From: CALAGJ01 sp964293305
GTDB taxonomy: Bacteria; Bacteroidota; Bacteroidia; Chitinophagales; Chitinophagaceae
DNA: 60,658 nucleotides
NCBI GenBank assembly: GCA_964293305.1
Contig: CAXYYO010000020.1
Span: 1 to 60,658, forward strand
Direction: 5' to 3'
Made by a program: the position numbers and the translations under genes. This document shows, piece by piece, positions 54,261-60,658 of this stretch. The notes beneath the pieces were generated by a model. The model saw nothing but the letters and a program-made list of their open reading frames with translations. It did not search any database and was not told the DNA's origin. Numbering within the stretch: the stretch's first letter is position 1; each line of letters begins with the position of its first letter.

Positions 54261-54881
54261 CTATGATTTATAATCAGGTAAAAAGAGTTTTTTTGTACAA
54301 GTTCTTATTTCTGCTTGATCATTACTGCAAACAATGACAAGGCGGTCTGTAGTTTGCATTTGTAATAAATCCTGATACATTTTTATGCCTTGTACATCTA
54401 AATTGGATGTGGGCTCATCCAAGAGTAATGCAGGTGTATCTGAAAAAAATGCTTGCGCTATTTTTAGTCTTTGTTTCATGCCACTACTAAAATAGTGTAT
54501 TTGTTTTTGTGAGGCATCTGACAATCCTACAGCATTGAGTATTTCTTTATTTCCCATATTGTCTCTTCGGGTTTTAAAAATAAAATGAAAATTGAGTAGT
54601 TCGTCCGCTGTCATTTCTTCTACAAGCTCCATATAAGGTGCCACCATTGCAATTGATTCATATATCTGATAGGGGTCTTGAATATTTTTTTGGAGTTGCC
54701 AATCAATATTGCCTGCACTAAGTTTCACATTTCCCATTAGGACTTGTAGGAGTGTACTTTTGCCTGAACCGTTTGGGCCGGTTATAGCATAATGATTACC
54801 TGAAGAAAAAGTTGTATTAATAGATTTGAATACCCAGTTTTGATTGTACCGCTTTGAGGCTTGGTTCAGAACTATTTTCAT
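54261..54881 (-). CDS. Small ABC transporter ATPase
   Basis: A 206-residue ATPase with Walker A GPNGSGKST (35-43), ABC signature SSGMKQ (132-137) and Walker B LLLDEP (152-157). In the H-loop, where His normally occurs, the sequence reads IVCSNDQAE, so the His seems replaced by Asn (N187). The short size and single-domain form resemble CcmA-like heme-export subunits and other orphan ATPases; no permease gene is adjacent. It follows the lpxA gene after 21 bases on the same strand and may be co-transcribed with lpxC-fabZ and lpxA. Confidence 0.87.
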   Translation of the reverse strand: MKIVLNQASKRYNQNWVFKSINTTFSSGNHYAITGPNGSGKSTLLQVLMGNVKLSAGNIDWQLQKNIQDPYQIYESIAMVAPYMELVEEMTADELLNFHFIFKTRRDNMGNKEILNAVGLSDASQKQIHYFSSGMKQRLKIAQAFFSDTPALLLDEPTSNLDVQGIKMYQDLLQMQTTDRLVIVCSNDQAEIRTCTKKLFLPDYKS

Positions 54882-54902
54882 TAAAGCTTATTATTGTAAG
54901 AG

Positions 54903-55724
54903 CTAATCATCAGATTGGGTCTCAGCTTTACTAAATCGCTTAATAATACCACGGGCACTTTCTCTAACAAAAGTTATAATTTCATCTCTTGCATCAGAAA
55001 CGGGAAGCTCTTCTTCTATAAATTCTAATGCTTTAGTGGTGTTTAATCCTTTATTATAAATTATACGATAAATATCTAAAATAACATTGATAGTATCTGT
55101 TTCAAATCCTTTTCGTTTGAGACCAATACTGTTTACACCTCCATAACTCAGTGGTTCCTTTACTGCTTTTACATAAGGAGGTACATCCTTTCTTACCAAG
55201 CTTCCTCCAGCTACAAAAGCATGTTGTCCAATTTGTACAAATTGGTGTACAGCAGATGTGCCACCAATAGTTACATGATCTCCAACTGTAACATGACCAG
55301 CTAATTGGCATCCATTACTAAAAATACAAAAATCACCAATATTACAGTCGTGTGCCACATGGGTATATGCCATCAATAGGCAATTTTTACCAACTTTGGT
55401 TTTCCACTTATCATTTGTACCTCTGTTGATAGTTACGCATTCTCTGATAACGGTACCATCACCTATTTCTACATAAGTTTTCTCACCATTATATTTTAGA
55501 TCTTGAGGTACAGCAGAAATAACAGCACCCGGAAATATGCGACAGTTTTTTCCAATGCGGGCACCATCCATAATGGTTACATTACTTCCTATCCAAGTAC
55601 CTTCACCAATTTCAACATCCTGGTGAATAGTGGTAAATGGATCAACTTTTACATTATCTGCCAGGCGGGCATTCGGATGAATGTACGTATGAGGATTTAT
55701 CATAATTGAAGAATTCTGTTGCAT
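54903..55724 (-). CDS. lpxA: UDP-N-acetylglucosamine acyltransferase LpxA
   Basis: LpxA starts lipid A synthesis by transferring a 3-hydroxyacyl chain from ACP to UDP-GlcNAc. Left-handed beta-helix hexapeptide repeats run through residues about 10-190, with the catalytic His in HVAHDCNIG (H125 counting from the first Met) and the GGTSAVHQFVQIG and PPYVKAVKEPL segments characteristic of the family. The start may be the first Met (273 residues) or Met8 (266 residues, MINPHTYIHP); the second matches the family N-terminus better. It follows lpxC-fabZ with a 6-base gap. Confidence 0.95.
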   Translation of the reverse strand: MQQNSSIMINPHTYIHPNARLADNVKVDPFTTIHQDVEIGEGTWIGSNVTIMDGARIGKNCRIFPGAVISAVPQDLKYNGEKTYVEIGDGTVIRECVTINRGTNDKWKTKVGKNCLLMAYTHVAHDCNIGDFCIFSNGCQLAGHVTVGDHVTIGGTSAVHQFVQIGQHAFVAGGSLVRKDVPPYVKAVKEPLSYGGVNSIGLKRKGFETDTINVILDIYRIIYNKGLNTTKALEFIEEELPVSDARDEIITFVRESARGIIKRFSKAETQSDD

Positions 55725-55730
55725 TATTTT

Positions 55731-57146
55731 TTAATCACCAACTCTTACTACCTGTGCTACCAATTCAGCCTCAGATGCTACTTTGCCATTTACATATACC
55801 GTACCTGCCATATAGCACATGCCCCTTTTAACTGGCTCCATCAGTACCATTTTTAATATCATAGTGTCACCAGGAATTATCTTAAACTTGAACTTACAAT
55901 TATTAATTTTTACAAAATAGGTATCATAGGTGCCCGGAGGAAATATTGACTTTATTACAAAAATACCTCCTGCTTGTGCCAATGCTTCTAACTGTAAAAC
56001 TCCCGGCATTATTGGATTATTTGGAAAGTGCCCTTGAAACATTGGTTCATTGAATGTTACATTTTTTGTAGCAACAATATAGGTATCGGTCATTTCAATC
56101 ACTTTATCCACCATAAGAAATGGGTATCGGTGTGGAAGTGTTTTGGCAATTTCATTTATATTGTAAATCGGTGGTATATTGGGGTCATAAATTGGTATAT
56201 TGTTAATAGATTTATTGTTTTTTTTGATATATTGTTTTATCTTTTTTGCAAACTCAACATTGGTACTATGTCCGGGTCTATTTGCAATAATTCTTGCTTT
56301 TATGGGGTAGCCAATAAGTGCCAAATCGCCCACAATATCCAACAGTTTATGACGTGCAGGCTCATTCGGATATCTAAGTTCAAGATTGTTTAAATATCCC
56401 TCAGATCTTACTTCTACTTTATCCCTTTTAAATGCTTTTGCCAATCGGGTCATTTCTTCATCTGTTACTGATTTATCAACTACAACAATGGCATTATTAA
56501 TATCTCCCCCTTTTACTAAATTATTATCCAAAAGCATTTCTAACTCATGTAAGAAACAAAAAGTGCGACAGGGTGCAATTTCATTTTTAAAATCTGCAAT
56601 ATCAGTTAAACCTGCGTGTTGTGTACCCAACACCTGGCTATTAAAATCAATAAGGGTAGTAATCTGGTATCCAACCGAGGGCATTGCTACCATTTCTACT
56701 CGTTTGTCCGTATCAATATGCTCAATATTTTCTCCAATACTATACCAGATTTTTGCAGCATCCTGCTCGGCTACACCTGCATCTTCTATAATTTCAACAA
56801 ATGGTTGTGCACTACCATCAATAATGGGAATTTCTGGGCCATTTATTTCTATCAGTACATTATCCACCCCCATACCCACCATGGCTGCTAGAATGTGCTC
56901 AACAGTACTTATTCTTCCGCCATTACTTTCCAATGTAGTCCCTCTATTGGTTTCAACAACTAAATCACAATCTGCTTTAATTATGGGTTGATTGGGTAAA
57001 TCAATCCTTTGAAACTGTATGCCAAAACCAGGTTTTGCTGGTTTTAAATTCATATCAACTAACTGACCCGTGTGCAATCCTGTTCCGGAAATACTTACAA
57101 CTGTTTTTAAAGTATGTTGTTTATCTGCATTAAATGGTTTACTCAT
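55731..57146 (-). CDS. lpxC/fabZ: Bifunctional LpxC deacetylase / FabZ dehydratase
   Basis: One polypeptide of 471 residues combines two enzymes. Residues about 1-305 are LpxC, the zinc-dependent UDP-3-O-acyl-GlcNAc deacetylase: H84 (TVEHILAA), H266 and D270 (RHKLLD) would bind zinc and H293 (PGHSTN) completes the site. Residues about 325-471 are FabZ, the 3-hydroxyacyl-ACP dehydratase: LPHRYPFLMVD, H373 (GHFPNNPIMPG) and E387 in VLQLEALAQAG. The first commits lipid A synthesis and the second makes fatty acid chains. The fusion is a known trait of Bacteroidota. It lies upstream of lpxA on the minus strand with a TACATTTGC element 38 bases before its start. Confidence 0.96.
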   Translation of the reverse strand: MSKPFNADKQHTLKTVVSISGTGLHTGQLVDMNLKPAKPGFGIQFQRIDLPNQPIIKADCDLVVETNRGTTLESNGGRISTVEHILAAMVGMGVDNVLIEINGPEIPIIDGSAQPFVEIIEDAGVAEQDAAKIWYSIGENIEHIDTDKRVEMVAMPSVGYQITTLIDFNSQVLGTQHAGLTDIADFKNEIAPCRTFCFLHELEMLLDNNLVKGGDINNAIVVVDKSVTDEEMTRLAKAFKRDKVEVRSEGYLNNLELRYPNEPARHKLLDIVGDLALIGYPIKARIIANRPGHSTNVEFAKKIKQYIKKNNKSINNIPIYDPNIPPIYNINEIAKTLPHRYPFLMVDKVIEMTDTYIVATKNVTFNEPMFQGHFPNNPIMPGVLQLEALAQAGGIFVIKSIFPPGTYDTYFVKINNCKFKFKIIPGDTMILKMVLMEPVKRGMCYMAGTVYVNGKVASEAELVAQVVRVGD

Positions 57147-57183
57147 ATATTGTCACTTCTGTCAACTGGTATTTTTAATCATT

Positions 57184-57192
57184 GCAAATGTA
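57184..57192 (-). promoter_or_regulatory. Candidate -7 element for lpxC-fabZ / lpxA
   Basis: TACATTTGC on the minus strand matches the Bacteroidota -7 consensus TAnnTTTG exactly, 38 bases before the lpxC-fabZ start. No matching -33 TTG was found at 19 bases. Confidence 0.5.
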
Positions 57193-57321
57193 AGTGTTCC
57201 TATTTTAAAGCGATTTTTGATTTAATGTTGGATCAGTAACCTAGAAAAAACAACGGAATTATCGTACTTATATTTTCTTTCATGCCATCAATTGTCATTT
57301 TCTCCATGTGCAACATATATT

Positions 57322-57330
57322 TACATTTGC
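57322..57330 (+). promoter_or_regulatory. Candidate -7 element for the serA-like gene
   Basis: TACATTTGC again matches TAnnTTTG, 6 bases before the chosen start of the dehydrogenase. The nearest TTG lies at 57292, more distant than the optimal 19 bases. Transcription near 57336 would leave almost no leader. Confidence 0.5.
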
Positions 57331-57336
57331 ACACTT

Positions 57337-58584
57337 ATGAGCAAAGCGGGTGCAAAAGAATTTACGAGTTATCCAAAGGATAAAATAAAAATTCTTCTAT
57401 TAGAAAATATTAGTACAAAAGCTCGGGATTTATTTCAGCAAAATGGTTATAGTAATATTGTATCCTTACCCAAAGCATTGGGTGAGGATGAATTGAGCAT
57501 TGCTTTAAAGGATGTGCATCTCTTGGGCATTCGTAGTAAGACTACTATTACTGAAAAAGTATTGCAGGGTACCAATCGTCTGCAGGCTATTGGTTGTTTT
57601 TGTATAGGTGTAAATCAGGTCAATCTTAAGGCGGCTACTCGTCAAGGCATTTCAGTTTTTAATGCCCCTTATAGCAATACAAGAAGTGTAGCAGAATTGG
57701 TGATTGGATTATGTATTATGCTTATACGCCGCATACCGGATAAAAATAAAGCGGCGCATTCAGGTATTTGGCTAAAAGAAGCAAAAGGTAGTTTTGAACT
57801 GAGGGGCAAAACATTGGGTATAATTGGATATGGAAATATTGGAAGTCAGCTAAGCATAATGGCAGAATCGCTTGGTATGAAAGTGATTTTTTATGATATA
57901 GAAACTAAGTTGCCATTGGGCAATGCATCTGCCAGCAGAACCATGAAGGATATGATGCAGCAAAGCGATATTATTTCACTGCATGTACCTGAAACCCAGG
58001 CCACAAAAAACCTCATCAACAAAGCGAATCTAAAGTTTTGCAAAAAAGGCACCATACTCATTAACTATGCAAGGGGAGAAGTGGTTGATTTGGAAGCATT
58101 AGCGAAGGCAATTGAGGATGGTATTATTGGAGGTGCAGCCATCGATGTATATCCTTTAGAACCTGAAAAAAATGGTGAATCATTCTACACACCCTTACAA
58201 GGTTTAAGTAATGTTATCCTTACACCACATATTGGTGGCAGTACAGAAGAAGCACAGGATAATATAGGTGCGGATGTAAGCAATAAATTATTCCAATACC
58301 TTGAAAGAGGTGTTAGCATTGGCTCTCATACGGTGCCTGCATTAAGTCTTCCTCCGGTAGAAGGCGCTCATCGCATTTTGCATATTCATAAAAACGTACC
58401 CGGCGTGTTGGGAGATATCAATACAAAACTTTCAGCCAATCAAATCAATATTCTTGGACAATATTTGAAAACCAATGATGAAATCGGTTATGTAGTTTTA
58501 GATATTGACCATCGTATAAGTAATAAAGCATTATCCCTTTTAAAAGATGTATCACAAACCATTAAAGTAAGAATATTATATTAA
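57337..58584 (+). CDS. serA: D-3-phosphoglycerate dehydrogenase-like protein with ACT domain
   Basis: I start at ATG 57337 (415 residues); the frame upstream adds 15 unlike residues that overlap the promoter. The D-2-hydroxyacid dehydrogenase core has GIIGYGNIGSQL (NAD-binding Gly motif), catalytic Arg in INYARGEVVD, Glu and His in the LTPHIGGSTEEAQDNIG block. The C-terminal ACT domain (VPGVLGDINTKLSANQINILGQYL) can bind serine, as in type II phosphoglycerate dehydrogenase of serine biosynthesis. The HAD phosphatase gene starts in the stop codon (TAATG), so the two are coupled. Confidence 0.92.
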   Translation: MSKAGAKEFTSYPKDKIKILLLENISTKARDLFQQNGYSNIVSLPKALGEDELSIALKDVHLLGIRSKTTITEKVLQGTNRLQAIGCFCIGVNQVNLKAATRQGISVFNAPYSNTRSVAELVIGLCIMLIRRIPDKNKAAHSGIWLKEAKGSFELRGKTLGIIGYGNIGSQLSIMAESLGMKVIFYDIETKLPLGNASASRTMKDMMQQSDIISLHVPETQATKNLINKANLKFCKKGTILINYARGEVVDLEALAKAIEDGIIGGAAIDVYPLEPEKNGESFYTPLQGLSNVILTPHIGGSTEEAQDNIGADVSNKLFQYLERGVSIGSHTVPALSLPPVEGAHRILHIHKNVPGVLGDINTKLSANQINILGQYLKTNDEIGYVVLDIDHRISNKALSLLKDVSQTIKVRILY

Positions 58585-59267
58585 TGACCAATTCCCTACC
58601 AGCAGCTATCATATTTGATTTAGACGGCACGCTTATAGACAATAATGCTTATCATATAGAAGCATGGAAAGCTTTTTATGAAAAGAAAGAGATTCCATTT
58701 GCAATGGATATATACAGGGACAGGATAAATGGACGTATCAATAAAGATATTTTTCGCATTATTTTGGGTGATGATATTACAGATACAGAAATAGAGTTGT
58801 ATGGTGCAGAAAAAGAAGCTCTATATAGGGATTTATACGCACCATACATTAAGCCAATTGATGGACTTATTAGTTTTTTAGAAGTGATGCAGATGCATAA
58901 AATGCCTATGGGAATTGCCACTAGTGGCATTATACCCAACATTAAATTCATGTTTCAACATATACCCATGCGCCATTTTTTTACTTCTATTATTGATGGC
59001 TCAATGGTGTTAAAAGGTAAACCTGACCCAGAAATATTTTTAAAAACTGCTACCTCTCTTCAGGTTAATGCCACAGATTGTATTGCCTTTGAAGATTCCA
59101 TTGCTGGTATTCGATCTGCACGTGCTGCGGGTATGTTTACAATAGGGTTAAGCACCACGCATAGCAAAGATGAATTGATAGAGGAAGCACATTGGGTAAT
59201 TCCCGATTATACAGTTATAAACGTACAAAATTTACTCCAACGCTGGCATAAAAATAAATCAATATAG
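58584..59267 (+). CDS. HAD-family phosphatase, beta-phosphoglucomutase-like
   Basis: A 227-residue HAD protein with motif I FDLDGTLIDNN, motif II ATSGI, and motif III/IV KPDPEIFLKTATSLQVNATDCIAFEDSIAGIRSA. The GINGRINKDI-type cap and the N-terminal pattern resemble beta-phosphoglucomutases and small sugar phosphatases. Its ATG overlaps the TAA of the serA-like gene. A phosphatase following phosphoglycerate dehydrogenase could be the phosphoserine phosphatase of that pathway, but the motif pattern fits sugar phosphates better, so the substrate is open. Confidence 0.87.
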   Translation: MTNSLPAAIIFDLDGTLIDNNAYHIEAWKAFYEKKEIPFAMDIYRDRINGRINKDIFRIILGDDITDTEIELYGAEKEALYRDLYAPYIKPIDGLISFLEVMQMHKMPMGIATSGIIPNIKFMFQHIPMRHFFTSIIDGSMVLKGKPDPEIFLKTATSLQVNATDCIAFEDSIAGIRSARAAGMFTIGLSTTHSKDELIEEAHWVIPDYTVINVQNLLQRWHKNKSI

Positions 59268-59375
59268 TGAATTAGATAAGATGCTTGCCCTGTTAAATTA
59301 CCGAGCAATTTATTCAACATGAAATAATAAACAAGGTAAGCCCTATTTTGTGCCCTTATAAATATACAGTACACA

Positions 59376-60497
59376 ATGAAGAAGTATATATTGATTTTGA
59401 CTTCGCTTATAGCCATTAATTGTTATGCACAAAACCCCATTTTTTATATGCTGGTTGGTAGCTATACGGGTACAGGAAAAGGACAGGGCATAAGTGTATA
59501 TAAATTTAATCCAAACAAAGGAGAAGCTGATTTGATGAGTACTTATACCATGAACAATCCAAGCTATTTGTGTATCAGTAAAGACAGGCAGTATGTATAT
59601 GCTGTAAATGAAAATCCCGGAGATGAAGCAGGTGCTGTTACAACCCTTGCTTTAGACAGAAAAAAGGGAAGCCTTACACTTATAAACCAGCAGCCTACAG
59701 ATGGTTTTGCGCCATGTTTTATCAACACTGATAGCAGTGGTAAAATTGTTGTAACAGCAAACTATAGTGGTGGAAATATTACCATATTTCCAATAGGAGA
59801 AAATGGTGGTTTGCAGCCTTATTCCCAATTAATTTCTCATGAAGGTTATGGGGTAAATGTACAGCGCCAGGAAATGCCACATCCACATGGTGCAATGCTT
59901 TCGCCAGATGGAAAGTATATCTTCGTTCCTGATTTGGGTACAGACAGATTGTACCAGTACATTCTTAATACAAGCCAGCCACAATCAGCTTTAACAGCTG
60001 CTGAACCCCAGTATTATACCATACCAGATGGTAGTGGCCCACGTAGCATCTCATTTGCTCCGGATGGTAAAACGGCTTATCTGCTCAATGAACTCAGTGG
60101 GGACATTATTGTATATGGTTATGATGGTAAAACGCTTACAGAAAAGCAAACCATAAAGAGTGATATCAGCAATACAAAAGGGGATAAAGCAAGTGCACAT
60201 ATAGCCATAACGCCCAATGGAAAATTTTTATATACTAGCAATAGGAATGTAAATGAAATTGTAATTTATAAGGTACAAACTGATGGTATTTTATTGGAAG
60301 CTGGTCGTCAGGCAGTGGCAGCAAAACCAAGGTTTTTTATGATTGATCCTACAGGAAGATTTTTACTTTCTGCTGCGCAGGATGGAAATACCATACAGAT
60401 TTTTGTAATCAACAAAAACTATGGTCTTCTCCAAGATACAGATGTAAAAATAAATGTGCCTGCACCTGCTTGTATTGCTATGACTCCTGTGTTTTAG
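59376..60497 (+). CDS. Exported lactonase-family beta-propeller protein (6-phosphogluconolactonase-like fold)
   Basis: A signal peptide (MKKYILILTSLIAINCYAQ) precedes a seven-bladed propeller of the Pgl/lactonase family (about residues 23-370). Repeating blades read YMLVGSYTGTGKGQGISVYKFNP, PHPHGAMLSPDGKYIFVPDLGTDRL, GPRSISFAPDGKTAYLLNELSG and ASAHIAITPNGKFLYTSNRN. Relatives hydrolyse 6-phosphogluconolactone or related lactones, but an exported form cannot act in the cytosolic pentose phosphate pathway. It has its own start 108 bases after the HAD gene. A second, unrelated lactonase-like protein opens the window. Confidence 0.88.
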   Translation: MKKYILILTSLIAINCYAQNPIFYMLVGSYTGTGKGQGISVYKFNPNKGEADLMSTYTMNNPSYLCISKDRQYVYAVNENPGDEAGAVTTLALDRKKGSLTLINQQPTDGFAPCFINTDSSGKIVVTANYSGGNITIFPIGENGGLQPYSQLISHEGYGVNVQRQEMPHPHGAMLSPDGKYIFVPDLGTDRLYQYILNTSQPQSALTAAEPQYYTIPDGSGPRSISFAPDGKTAYLLNELSGDIIVYGYDGKTLTEKQTIKSDISNTKGDKASAHIAITPNGKFLYTSNRNVNEIVIYKVQTDGILLEAGRQAVAAKPRFFMIDPTGRFLLSAAQDGNTIQIFVINKNYGLLQDTDVKINVPAPACIAMTPVF

Positions 60498-60536
60498 TTA
60501 ATGTGAATGTTGCACTTGTAAAATATCTTTTTATAC

Positions 60537-60658
60537 ATGAATTTCCTGGCACATAGTTATCTATCTTTTCAAGATGCAGATATTATTACAGGCAATATGA
60601 TTAGCGATTTTATAAAAGGAAAAAAACAATATGAGTATCCTGCACAAATATTTAAAGG
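60537..60658 (+). CDS. ACP-phosphodiesterase-like protein, partial (cut by window end)
   Basis: The first 40 codons read MNFLAHSYLSFQDADIITGN and then MISDFIKGKKQYEYPAQIFK, the typical start of acyl carrier protein phosphodiesterase (AcpH/DUF479) proteins, which remove the phosphopantetheine group from ACP. The rest of the gene lies beyond the window, so function and length are not confirmed. Confidence 0.7.
   Translation, partial: MNFLAHSYLSFQDADIITGNMISDFIKGKKQYEYPAQIFK

Noticed and set aside
56386..56991. Plus-strand frame of 201 codons inside lpxC-fabZ
   Set aside because: The opposite strand codes for conserved LpxC, so this is a shadow frame.

Overview
The window is chromosomal DNA from an AT-rich Gram-negative member of the Bacteroidota, most like the Chitinophagaceae/Sphingobacteria side of the phylum. 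The evidence is a complete gldKLMN block for the type IX secretion system (T9SS), two secreted proteins with C-terminal T9SS sorting domains, the fused lpxC-fabZ gene followed by lpxA, SusC-like outer membrane receptor architecture, and promoter elements of the Bacteroidota TTG-N19-TAnnTTTG type. No rRNA, tRNA, CRISPR array, integrase or transposase was seen.

Layout. (1) 16-14679: thirteen close-packed plus-strand genes that read as one transcription unit, probably starting upstream of the window. It encodes two exported proteins (an SMP-30 gluconolactonase-like lactonase and a double-VOC protein), a cytosolic subtilase with a Cys-rich N-terminus and a C-terminal glycogen-binding CBM48, a glucose-1-dehydrogenase-like SDR, a GH63-like glucosidase, an amylo-alpha-1,6-glucosidase-type debranching protein, an aquaglyceroporin, a second SDR, two small membrane proteins, and two unusual Rieske fusions (ferric-reductase-like membrane domain + Rieske; Rieske + flavodoxin-like reductase). 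A route from alpha-glucan to glucose, gluconolactone and gluconate coupled to electron transfer can be proposed, and is the best candidate here for an undescribed system. (2) 14680-24540: a decayed secreted-protein gene, an SPFH protein, pcm, a 1385-residue T9SS metzincin protease, a GNAT, a bacterial SET-domain protein and a two-subunit CoA transferase. (3) 24763-32108: an AAA+ ATPase translationally coupled to a 28-residue membrane peptide, a DinB-like / NRDE (TANGO2) / ATP-grasp operon, an outer membrane receptor and a lipoprotein. (4) 32671-38937, minus strand: tandem paralogous lipoproteins, a CotH-kinase T9SS cargo, a thioredoxin-TPR protein and a small exported protein. (5) 39034-46046: a DUF255/YyaL protein and the gldKLMN operon behind a strong promoter. 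(6) 46201-53299, minus strand: uvrC, a lipoprotein, an ECF sigma factor with a membrane/beta-barrel partner, and an Omp85 (BamA/TamA-type) protein. (7) 53305-60658: SpoU-type rRNA methyltransferase, ABC ATPase, lpxA, lpxC-fabZ, a serA-like dehydrogenase with a HAD phosphatase, a beta-propeller lactonase, and the start of an ACP-phosphodiesterase-like gene cut by the window end.

The links between regions are mainly envelope biology: the gldKLMN machinery would export the metzincin and CotH proteins, while lpxA/lpxC-fabZ and the Omp85 protein build the outer membrane they cross. All functional calls come from reading motifs in the translated sequence; no database search was run.
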